The notes beneath the pieces were generated by a model. It did no database searches and was not told where the DNA came from. It saw only the letters and a program-made list of their open reading frames with translations. A stretch of 5,566 nt of DNA, from positions 1 to 5,566 of the forward strand of contig JAAVHK010000118.1 in assembly GCA_014799765.1 (NCBI GenBank). The letters run 5' to 3'. The translations under genes were made by a program, and so were the position numbers. Source of the stretch: Ruminococcus sp. GTDB lineage: Bacteria; Bacillota; Clostridia; Oscillospirales; Ruminococcaceae. This document shows, piece by piece, positions 1 to 5,336 of the stretch (positions are counted from its first letter, which is position 1; each line of letters starts with the position of its first letter).

Positions 1-255
1 ACTTGCTGTGTATGGTCTGTCATTGACGTAATCGAACAGTCCGCCGGTATTTGTACCCTGTTTGCCTTTTACGAGGTCAATAGGGTTTATGTCAAGAAGT
101 AATGCCATAGTGGTTTTTTCGTCGGAAACTTCCGGATAGAACACATAAGCCATACCGGAATTTAATTCAAATTCCTGTGGTCTGTACGGATTCTTATGCA
201 AAAGATAGCCTAAATTCTGTGTATTCCGTCCGGTGTAAGTAATTGTTAGTATCAG
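1..255 (-). CDS. hen1: Bacterial Hen1, 3'-terminal RNA ribose 2'-O-methyltransferase (N-terminal part, cut by window edge)
   Basis: The minus-strand frame reads without a stop for 85 codons and leaves the window at base 1. It carries hallmarks of the bacterial Hen1 N-terminal domain: NLGYLLHK at residues 14-21, VFYPE at 38-42, LLLDINP at 52-58 and YVNDRPY at 76-82. In known systems Hen1 forms a complex with the kinase-phosphatase-ligase Pnkp. The N-terminal domain activates the Pnkp ligase, and the C-terminal methyltransferase (outside this window) 2'-O-methylates the broken RNA 3' end so that the repaired RNA resists re-cleavage. Family members are usually about 450-500 residues, so under one fifth is seen. 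The start chosen is CTG at 255-253, 8 nt after the core AAGGAG; it falls where homologs have Met (family start MLLTIT-like, here M/L-ILTIT). The only upstream in-frame alternative, GTG at 264-262, overlaps the ribosome site. Pnkp would be expected just beyond base 1. The family call is strong; the start codon is less certain. Confidence 0.88.
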   Translation of the reverse strand, partial: MILTITYTGRNTQNLGYLLHKNPYRPQEFELNSGMAYVFYPEVSDEKTTMALLLDINPIDLVKGKQGTNTGGLFDYVNDRPYTAS

Positions 256-260
256 ATAAA

Positions 261-269
261 TCACTCCTT
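261..269 (-). promoter_or_regulatory. Ribosome binding site of hen1, deciding a CTG start
   Basis: Read on the minus strand this is AAGGAGTGA, a near-perfect Shine-Dalgarno sequence. The core AAGGAG (269-264) ends 8 nt before the CTG at 255-253, and no ATG or TTG lies in frame at a usable distance. This is the main reason for calling a CTG start. Confidence 0.75.
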
Positions 270-299
270 AAATAAAATTTCCTCCGTAGCTCATGTATC

Positions 300-328
300 A
301 TTATACCACATATTTCAGCGTATTTCAA
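300..328 (-). promoter_or_regulatory. Sigma-A promoter of hen1
   Basis: On the minus strand there is a -35 box TTGAAA (328-323), a 17-nt spacer and a perfect -10 box TATAAT (305-300). The TGG just upstream of the -10 gives an extended -10 motif (TGnTATAAT). Transcription should begin near 293, leaving an untranslated leader of about 38 nt. It is arranged back to back with the promoter of the kinase-like gene. Confidence 0.8.
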
Positions 329-344
329 GTCTGAAATGTGAAAT
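312..344. repeat. Phased TGAAAT half-sites in the divergent control region
   Basis: The hexamer TGAAAT or its complement ATTTCA occurs at 312-317, 322-327, 332-337 and 339-344. The first three are spaced exactly 10 bp apart, one helical turn. The copies at 322-327 and 332-337 form an inverted repeat with a 4-nt centre that overlaps the hen1 -35 box. A further copy sits at 380-385 inside the spacer of the opposite promoter. This could be a binding site for a transcription factor, but the region is AT-rich and chance cannot be excluded. Confidence 0.4.
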
Positions 345-358
345 TTTACTGTAAAATT
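342..358. promoter_or_regulatory. 17-bp perfect palindrome between divergent promoters, candidate operator
   Basis: AATTTTAC-T-GTAAAATT is a perfect inverted repeat with 8-bp arms and a single central base at 350. It lies between the two outward-facing -35 boxes (323-328 minus, 369-374 plus). Its centre is about 57 bp from the predicted hen1 start and about 54 bp from the predicted kinase-gene start, so one bound protein could touch both promoters almost equally. A dimeric regulator site is the inference; no regulator gene of that type is identified in the window. Confidence 0.5.
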
Positions 359-368
359 CAAAAGTATC

Positions 369-397
369 TTGACAAACCATGAAATAAGTGCTAAAAT
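369..397 (+). promoter_or_regulatory. Sigma-A promoter of the kinase-PP2C-manA unit
   Basis: A perfect -35 box TTGACA (369-374), a 17-nt spacer and TAAAAT (392-397) make a strong housekeeping promoter. The predicted start near 404 leaves about 27 nt of leader, which holds the ribosome site AAAGGGGTG (415-423) 7 nt before the ATG at 431. Confidence 0.82.
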
Positions 398-430
398 ATA
401 TTTAAATAATTTATAAAGGGGTGAATTTGT

Positions 431-1774
431 ATGGCGGAGTATCTGACAAGAAAGAGAATTGAAACGGAGTTCGGAGGCATCGCCCAGATTAACGGCGTTA
501 TCGGCAAGGGCAGGCAAAGTATCGTTTACAGGGTTGAAACCAACACTCAGAAAAAAGCTCTCAAGTGGTACGATACCGACAAAATAAAAAATATTGAACA
601 GATTCACGAAAATATCCGCCGGAACATCGTGGACGGCAAACCCGACAGGCGTTTTCTCTGGCCTGAATATACTACCATAACTGACAATTCAACCGGTGCC
701 TTCGGTTATTTCATGGAACTCCGGACTGATGATTTTGAATATTTTGCCGACGTGGTAAGGGGTTATAAATTCGTGACGGATTCCGAAACGGGCAGTCCTA
801 TTAAGAAAAAAGTACGTTTTTCAAGTCTCTATGCCATGATTACGGCGGTAATAAATATTATTGATTCTTTCAGACAGATTAACGCCTCAGGGAAAAGTTT
901 TCAGGGACTGAGTGAGGGTAGTTTTTTCATAAATACTGATACCGGTGAAATACTCGTAAGCGACTGCGACACCATAGCACCATACGGCACTGACCTTGAT
1001 ATAAAAATACGTTCAGAATATAAAGCACCTGAAGTTATTATGGGAAAACTTCCTGACGAAAAATCCGATATGTATTCACTGGCTCTGATTCTTTTCAGAC
1101 TTCTTTTCCGTGGTGACGCTTTCGAAGGTGAAAAAACTGTCATGGACGTTTGCCTTAATGAAAAGGAAGTTGCAAGGCATTACAGTACTGATGCGGTATT
1201 CATATATGACCCCGATAATAATTCCAACCGTGCTTTGAACGGTATTCACGACAATGTAATTAAATTCTGGAATGAATATCCGGAATATATTAAAGAGGCT
1301 TTTACATATTCTTTTACTACAGGGATAAACAATCCCGAAAAAAGACTACGTTTTGAAGAATGGCTTAACCTTTTTGTGCGTCTCCGTACAGAAATACTAT
1401 GTTGTATGTGCGGAAAAAGCAGTTTCATTTCAATGAATGCCAGTCCGGAAGATGAGATTTTCATATGCCCTGTATGTAAACTTAAATACGCTTCCATGAA
1501 GTTCACAGACAGATTATACCGTATGCCCCTGTGTGTAGGCGGTAAGATATTCGCCTGTGACCTTGACCCCTCAACAGATGACCTGATTACAGTTGCCGGT
1601 GAAATAGTGGAAAATAAAATACGTAAAGGTCTTATGGGTATAAAGAATCATTCACGGAAAAAATGGAGTGTTTTTCTGCCTGACGGTATGTATCATGATG
1701 TTGAATACAGTAAAGGATTTCCTGTATGGCAGGGTCTTAAGATAGACTTCGGCAAAGTAAAGGCAGAGTTATAA
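431..1774 (+). CDS. Protein-kinase-fold protein with zinc ribbon and C-terminal beta-rich domain; probable pseudokinase
   Basis: Residues about 15-320 have the protein-kinase fold: glycine loop GVIGKG (22-27), ATP-anchoring Lys45 in ALKW, an APE-type motif (A199-P200-E201), and DMYSLALILF (213-222) matching the DxWSLG helix. The metal-binding Asp of the DFG position is kept (Asp178 in SDCD). The catalytic loop at 157-168 instead reads FQGLSEGSFFIN: the HRD-type Asp is Gly159 and the following Asn is Ser164, where active relatives have a D...GN pattern. Phosphotransfer is therefore doubtful, although nucleotide binding may remain. A zinc ribbon follows (C324-x2-C327, C346-x2-C349), then about 80 residues at the C-terminus that look beta-rich and resemble the tail seen in relatives from Ter-type clusters. 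No signal peptide or membrane segment is seen, so it is likely cytosolic. It is the first gene of a unit with the PP2C gene 27 bp downstream. It could act as a scaffold or allosteric partner of that phosphatase. Confidence 0.85.
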   Translation: MAEYLTRKRIETEFGGIAQINGVIGKGRQSIVYRVETNTQKKALKWYDTDKIKNIEQIHENIRRNIVDGKPDRRFLWPEYTTITDNSTGAFGYFMELRTDDFEYFADVVRGYKFVTDSETGSPIKKKVRFSSLYAMITAVINIIDSFRQINASGKSFQGLSEGSFFINTDTGEILVSDCDTIAPYGTDLDIKIRSEYKAPEVIMGKLPDEKSDMYSLALILFRLLFRGDAFEGEKTVMDVCLNEKEVARHYSTDAVFIYDPDNNSNRALNGIHDNVIKFWNEYPEYIKEAFTYSFTTGINNPEKRLRFEEWLNLFVRLRTEILCCMCGKSSFISMNASPEDEIFICPVCKLKYASMKFTDRLYRMPLCVGGKIFACDLDPSTDDLITVAGEIVENKIRKGLMGIKNHSRKKWSVFLPDGMYHDVEYSKGFPVWQGLKIDFGKVKAEL

Positions 1775-1801
1775 TTTTCAGGTTTAAAAGAAGGTGTATA
1801 T

Positions 1802-2704
1802 ATGTTCAGTGGATTCAGCCGTTCGGTAATCGGTGCAAGCCATATCAAAAAAAATATAGTATGTCAGGACAGTTCCGGCTATGAAGTACATGAAAAATAT
1901 GCGGTAGCCGTTGTGGCGGACGGTCACGGCAGTAAGAAACATTTCCGCAGTAATATCGGTTCAGCCCTTGCAGTTGAATCGGCTATAGAGACTGTAAGGA
2001 ATTTCTTCGCCGACTATGAAAGAATATTACGTGAACTTCCTGAAAATCACGAACTTATTCTTAAAAATATGGAAAAACAGGTAATAGCACGCTGGCACAG
2101 GAAAATAACGGAACATTTTTCTGAAAACCCTGTAACCGACGACGAAAAAAAACCTTTCACAGAAGAGGAGTTCTGGAAAATTCCTGTTGCTTCGTATTAT
2201 GGTACTACTCTTGTTACGGCTGTAATAAGTGAGGATTTTTCATTAGGTTTCCAGATAGGCGACGGCACACTTGTTGCAGTATTCGGGGACGGCGAAACGG
2301 TCATGATTATGGACTATGAAGAATCAAATCCGGCGAATATCACCGCATCTGTATGTAACAAAAATGCACAGTTGCTTTTCAATCATTTCTACAAGAACAA
2401 AAAGAAAATTCTTGCAATGTTTGTTTCCACGGATGGTTTATATACGTCTTTCGGCAGTGACTTTGATTTCCTTGATTATCATACTATAATTGCCGGTCAG
2501 CTTTACGATATTCAGGGTTTTGAATCTTCCGTTGTGAAGAATATCACCCGAAGAACTCATTTCGGTACTGAAGACGATATTTCACTTTCATGTGTATATA
2601 ATGAAGAACTCGTCTCAGAAAACATTGAAATTATCCGTCAGAAAATAGAGGAAAACAAAATCAATGCTTCTGCACGTAAAGTCCGTAAGTGTCCGGACTT
2701 ATAA
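1802..2704 (+). CDS. PP2C-family serine/threonine protein phosphatase
   Basis: A 300-residue cytosolic protein with the ordered motifs of metal-dependent PP2C phosphatases: CQD (21-23), ADGHGS (39-44), YYGTTL (132-137), GDG (153-155), STDG (209-212) and EDDIS (257-261). The acids that bind the two catalytic metals are present (Asp40, Asp154, Asp211, Asp259), so the enzyme should be active. A helical, charged insert of about 60 residues (about 70-130) lies between the DGHG and GTT strands, as in PP2C proteins of Ter-type clusters. The C-terminal tail is lysine/arginine-rich. The ribosome site AGAAGGTG (1789-1795) precedes the ATG by 6 nt. It is 27 bp from the kinase-fold gene and is presumably co-transcribed; its likely substrates are proteins of this pathway, possibly TerD or the kinase-fold partner, but none can be read from sequence. 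Confidence 0.9.
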   Translation: MFSGFSRSVIGASHIKKNIVCQDSSGYEVHEKYAVAVVADGHGSKKHFRSNIGSALAVESAIETVRNFFADYERILRELPENHELILKNMEKQVIARWHRKITEHFSENPVTDDEKKPFTEEEFWKIPVASYYGTTLVTAVISEDFSLGFQIGDGTLVAVFGDGETVMIMDYEESNPANITASVCNKNAQLLFNHFYKNKKKILAMFVSTDGLYTSFGSDFDFLDYHTIIAGQLYDIQGFESSVVKNITRRTHFGTEDDISLSCVYNEELVSENIEIIRQKIEENKINASARKVRKCPDL

Positions 2705-2705
2705 T

Positions 2706-2731
2706 AAAAAATTCCTGAAAGGCGTTTTTTT
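2706..2731 (+). promoter_or_regulatory. Weak hairpin filling the PP2C-manA gap and covering the manA ribosome site
   Basis: The gap reads A6, TT, CCT, GAA, AGG, CG, T7 and can fold into a small hairpin. CCT (2714-2716) pairs with AGG (2720-2722), and the A-run (2706-2711) pairs with the T-run (2725-2731) across a TT/CG internal bulge. The AGG is the core of the manA Shine-Dalgarno site AAAGGCG (2718-2724), so folding would lower manA translation or act as a leaky attenuator. The stem is short and mostly A-U, so stability is doubtful. Confidence 0.3.
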
Positions 2732-3634
2732 ATGTATATAATGAAACTGATACCCTCTGTGAAGTCTTATCTGTGGGGCGGTACACGTCTTATACGTGAT
2801 TACGGGAAAACCGGTGCGGAAATGATTTCTGAAACGTGGGAATGTTCCGTACACCCCGACGGTCTCAGCATGGTGGAAAACGGAATATTTTCCGGCAGAA
2901 CCCTTGCGGAAGTCCTGAAATTACACCCTGAATTTTCCGGCACTGAAAATACCGGTGCATTTCCGGTACTCGTCAAGCTGATTGACGCTGAAAAAGATTT
3001 GTCCGTACAGGTTCACCCTGATGACTTATACGCACGTATTCACGAAAATCAGAAAGGCAAGTCTGAAATGTGGTATATCCTCGAAGCTGACGAAAATTCA
3101 GAAATAATATACGGTTTTGAGGAAAATATATCTCCTGAAACTGCACGTCATTCAGCTTATGACGGTAATATTACAAGTCTGCTACACAGGGAGCAGGTAC
3201 ACAAAGGCGATATTTTTTACATACCGGCAGGAACTGTCCACGCACTCGGCAAGGGAATAGTCGTGGCGGAAATTCAGGAAAATTCCAATGTAACGTACCG
3301 TCTTGACGACTACGGCAGAACCGACGAAAACGGAAATTTCCGTGAACTTCATATAGAAAAGGCTCTTGATGTAATGAATCTTTCACCGGTCAGGAAGTCC
3401 GGAACTGTTTTTAATTTACCGTTTACAACTGAAATTGTAAACACTCATGAAAAATACGTCTTTCATATAAATAAGAAATCATTTGTCATACTGCTTTTCA
3501 CTGACGGTACCGGCATTGTAAGAAATTCGTATAATACCGTCTCCGTAAGAAAAGGCGACTGTATTTTTATTCCGGCAGATTCCGGTATAACTGAAATATC
3601 CGGAAATACCGGCTTCCTGAAAATATCCACCTGA
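2732..3634 (+). CDS. manA: Mannose-6-phosphate isomerase, type I
   Basis: ManA interconverts mannose 6-phosphate and fructose 6-phosphate in the cytosol, using a bound zinc ion, and links mannose use to glycolysis and to GDP-mannose supply. The 300 residues match the short Firmicute form (about 315 in Bacillus). Seen are YLWGGTRL (13-20), the QVHPDD motif with zinc ligands Gln93 and His95, Glu112 in KSEMWYI, and IPAGTVHALG with zinc ligand His170. ENSNVTYRLDDYGR (183-196) includes the active-site Arg190. The cupin-like C-terminal part is complete. The ATG at 2732 is preferred over the in-frame ATG at 2741 because the AAAGG of the ribosome site lies about 9 nt upstream of it. It is the last gene of the unit, 27 bp after the phosphatase gene. 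Its place in a signalling cluster is unusual; it may be a housekeeping passenger or may supply mannose precursors for an envelope response. Confidence 0.95.
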   Translation: MYIMKLIPSVKSYLWGGTRLIRDYGKTGAEMISETWECSVHPDGLSMVENGIFSGRTLAEVLKLHPEFSGTENTGAFPVLVKLIDAEKDLSVQVHPDDLYARIHENQKGKSEMWYILEADENSEIIYGFEENISPETARHSAYDGNITSLLHREQVHKGDIFYIPAGTVHALGKGIVVAEIQENSNVTYRLDDYGRTDENGNFRELHIEKALDVMNLSPVRKSGTVFNLPFTTEIVNTHEKYVFHINKKSFVILLFTDGTGIVRNSYNTVSVRKGDCIFIPADSGITEISGNTGFLKIST

Positions 3635-3648
3635 AAATATCTGTTATT

Positions 3649-3682
3649 ACTGCAAAAATATTTGTTTTTTGCAGTTTTTTTT
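3649..3682 (+). terminator. Intrinsic terminator after manA
   Basis: A perfect 10-bp stem, ACTGCAAAAA (3649-3658) with TTTTTGCAGT (3666-3675), has a 7-nt loop and is followed by a run of 8 T (3675-3682). It sits 15 nt after the manA stop and just before a new promoter, so it closes the kinase-PP2C-manA unit. The stem has few G-C pairs and may be leaky. Confidence 0.85.
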
Positions 3683-3688
3683 GTCTGA

Positions 3689-3717
3689 TTGACATTTCCG
3701 GTACATTATGATATAAT
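3689..3717 (+). promoter_or_regulatory. Perfect-consensus sigma-A promoter of the TerD-AIM24 unit
   Basis: TTGACA (3689-3694), a 17-nt spacer and TATAAT (3712-3717) match the sigma-A consensus at all twelve positions. A TGA just before the -10 gives an extended -10 as well. The predicted start near 3724 leaves about 21 nt of leader. Expression should be strong and largely constitutive unless a repressor acts here; no clear operator palindrome was seen. Confidence 0.9.
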
Positions 3718-3731
3718 CAGTTTAATATTAC

Positions 3732-3737
3732 AGGAGG
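3732..3737 (+). promoter_or_regulatory. Ribosome binding site deciding the TerD start
   Basis: AGGAGG is a perfect Shine-Dalgarno core. It is 7 nt before the ATG at 3745 but only 1 nt before an in-frame GTG at 3739, so translation should start at 3745. Confidence 0.88.
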
Positions 3738-3744
3738 TGTGAAA

Positions 3745-4479
3745 ATGGGTTTTGATATACCAGTAAGAAAAGCTCCGGTACTTGACAGGCAGTCACTTGC
3801 CGGAAAACAAGGTCTTATGAATATCCGGCAGAGTATCGACAGAAATAATATTGATAATAAATGTTTCAGTAATAATCCTGTACCGGTAAATGTACCTGCT
3901 CCGGTACGGGTACAGAAAAAACAACGTAATCTTCCTTCAGGAAATGTTTTTCTGAAAAAAGGTCAGAAAATTCCTGTCAATTCTTCTTCAACTATAAAAA
4001 TCGCTCTCGGCTGGGATATTCTCGATAACCGTTGTGACCTTGACGGCTCTGCTTTTATGTTGGGTGCGGATGGTAAAGTTTTAGGCGACGAATGGTTTAT
4101 ATTTTACGGTCAGGACGTAAGCCCCGATAAAAGTCTGAAATATAATTCCGGCGGAAATCCCGATGACGCCGTTATTGATATTGATTTCCGGAAAATAAAT
4201 CCGGCTGTTGAAAAGATAGTCTTTTCCGTGACTATCTATGAAGCACTTGAAAGAGGTCTTAATTTCGGCATGACCGAAAATGTATATTCACGTATCATGG
4301 ACGGTACGGGCAATGAATTATTCCGTTTTCAGCTTGACGAATGTTACAGTAACGTTACTGCTATGGTACTCGGTGAACTCTATCGTTATAAAGGTGAATG
4401 GAAATTCAATGCGGTGGGCTCAGGAGTTGCAAGGGATCTGGCTGGATTCTGTGCCATGTACGGTGTTAATCTGATATGA
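3745..4479 (+). CDS. TerD-family (tellurium-resistance/stress, Ca2+-binding type) protein
   Basis: The ATG at 3745 gives 244 residues. Residues 1 to about 66 are a proline- and asparagine-rich, probably disordered leader that starts MGFDIPVRKAPVLD. Residues about 67-244 form a TerD domain: NVFLKKGQK, a GWDILDNRCDLDGSAFML segment with Asp98 and Asp100, EWFIFYGQ, SPDKSLKY, a PAVEKIVFSVTIYEA strand region, LNFG, and the ending GELYRYKGEWKFNAVG then DLAGFCAMYGV. TerD domains bind Ca2+ through such acidic residues and occur in stress and tellurite-resistance clusters, where their molecular role is not settled. The long acidic loop of classical TerD (GDNxTGEGDGDDE-like) is replaced here by a short NSGGNPDD, so ion binding may differ. 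No signal peptide is seen; it is likely cytosolic or at the inner membrane face. It is followed after 16 bp by the AIM24 gene and has its own strong promoter. Confidence 0.92.
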   Translation: MGFDIPVRKAPVLDRQSLAGKQGLMNIRQSIDRNNIDNKCFSNNPVPVNVPAPVRVQKKQRNLPSGNVFLKKGQKIPVNSSSTIKIALGWDILDNRCDLDGSAFMLGADGKVLGDEWFIFYGQDVSPDKSLKYNSGGNPDDAVIDIDFRKINPAVEKIVFSVTIYEALERGLNFGMTENVYSRIMDGTGNELFRFQLDECYSNVTAMVLGELYRYKGEWKFNAVGSGVARDLAGFCAMYGVNLI

Positions 4480-4495
4480 AAGGATTTGTTTTTTT

Positions 4496-5242
4496 ATGAT
4501 AAAATTTGAAACTCTCAACGAATTAAGTTTAATGGTTACGTGCGAAAACGGAGCAGGCGAATATATTTTCACAAAAGCCGGTGCATTTATCGGTGGAGAA
4601 TGCTTCGGGGCGAAAAATTTCAGGTTTACTAAAGTAATGTTAGGTCCTCAGGAAAATGTGGGACGTGCCATACTCGGACAGCTTGCAAGACGTTTTACCG
4701 GTGAAAATCTGCCGTTAATGAAAGTGGAGTTCAGCGGAGACAGTATAACATACTATGCCAACGAACAGCAACACGTTGTAGTGTATCATCTGGCACAGGG
4801 CGAAACTATTTCCGTAGAAAGCGAAAATATACTGGCGTTCACACGTGACTGCGATTACGGCGTGCGTTTCCTCGGACAAGGTGTTATTTCACAGAAAGGT
4901 CTTGCTACTTCCACGCTTACCGGCAGGGGCAATGACGCCTACGTTGCGGTACTCGTCGACGGAAACCCCCTTGTATTAAGTAACGTACATAACAATTCAA
5001 CCCTTGAGGCTGACCCTGATGCTGTCGTATGCTGGGTAGGTGCTGACCCCTCCATAACTCTTGACGTTTCATGGCGTAACTTTATAGGGCAGAGTTCCGG
5101 TGAATCATATATGTTTGAGTGGAGTTCCTATGCTACGGCAACTGTGATAATACAGCCTACCGAAAGAACTTCCGGTCTTGATGTCTCCGTGGATGGAAGA
5201 CGTTCCGGCAGTCGTCCGAGTACACAGAGAAGACTTTATTAA
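4496..5242 (+). CDS. AIM24-family (DUF124) protein
   Basis: A 248-residue protein with the repeated beta-strand pattern of the AIM24 family, named after a yeast mitochondrial protein of unclear biochemical function. Recognisable parts are LAQGETISVESENILAFT (99-116), the LTGRGNDAYVAVLVDG segment (141-156) and GQSSGESYMFEW (198-209) followed by TATVIIQPTER. The last 25 residues are Ser/Arg-rich and probably disordered. No signal peptide or membrane segment is seen. The ribosome site GAAAGGA (4478-4484) overlaps the TerD stop codon and is separated from the ATG by 11 nt ending in seven T. The 16-bp gap shows co-transcription, and possibly coupled translation, with the TerD gene. AIM24 and TerD proteins often occur as neighbours in Firmicutes, suggesting a shared stress role; what this protein binds is unknown. 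Confidence 0.88.
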   Translation: MIKFETLNELSLMVTCENGAGEYIFTKAGAFIGGECFGAKNFRFTKVMLGPQENVGRAILGQLARRFTGENLPLMKVEFSGDSITYYANEQQHVVVYHLAQGETISVESENILAFTRDCDYGVRFLGQGVISQKGLATSTLTGRGNDAYVAVLVDGNPLVLSNVHNNSTLEADPDAVVCWVGADPSITLDVSWRNFIGQSSGESYMFEWSSYATATVIIQPTERTSGLDVSVDGRRSGSRPSTQRRLY

Positions 5243-5271
5243 AAAATAAAAATAAATCGGTTAAATGAGAG

Positions 5272-5320
5272 AAAAAAACATTTCCGACGTCATATATATA
5301 GTGGGAATACTGTTTTTTTT
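5272..5320 (+). terminator. Possible weak terminator or attenuator before the sigma-factor gene
   Basis: AAAAAAACA (5272-5280) pairs with TGTTTTTTT (5311-5319). Just inside, TTTCC (5281-5285) can pair imperfectly with GGGAA (5303-5307), leaving a loop that contains the palindrome GACGTC and the alternating run TATATATA. The paired T-run could also serve as a U-tract. The stem is largely A-U with bulges. No clear sigma-A promoter was found in 5243-5336, although the TATATATAG stretch (5293-5301) could be a poor -10. Whether the sigma gene is read through from AIM24 is therefore open. Confidence 0.25.
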
Positions 5321-5336
5321 CGGAAAGGGGGAATTT

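Noticed and set aside
268..294. A tiny 8-codon frame (ATG at 294-292) in the hen1 leader, a possible upstream reading frame
   Set aside because: Its ATG lies at the predicted transcription start, with no ribosome site in the transcript, so translation is unlikely.
194..607. A 137-codon open frame on the minus strand across the hen1 start, the divergent promoters and the kinase gene start
   Set aside because: It overlaps two better-supported genes and both promoters, has no family resemblance and no sensible ribosome site.
901..1506. Two minus-strand open frames of about 80 codons inside the kinase-fold gene
   Set aside because: They are the antisense of a clearly coding region and show no family motif or ribosome site.
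3171..3386. Minus-strand open frame inside manA
   Set aside because: It is antisense to the conserved zinc-site region of ManA and has a cysteine/arginine/proline-rich composition typical of a shadow frame.
3739..3747. GTG at 3739 as the TerD start, giving two extra residues
   Set aside because: It is only 1 nt after AGGAGG; the ATG at 3745 has ideal spacing and matches the family start MGF-.
4280..4474. A 64-codon plus-strand frame nested in the TerD gene
   Set aside because: It is an out-of-frame reading of the conserved TerD C-terminus with no ribosome site.
5261..5302. A sigma-A promoter for the sigma-factor gene using TTAAAT and TATAGT
   Set aside because: The -35 box matches only three of six bases and the spacing is far from 17, so it was not called.
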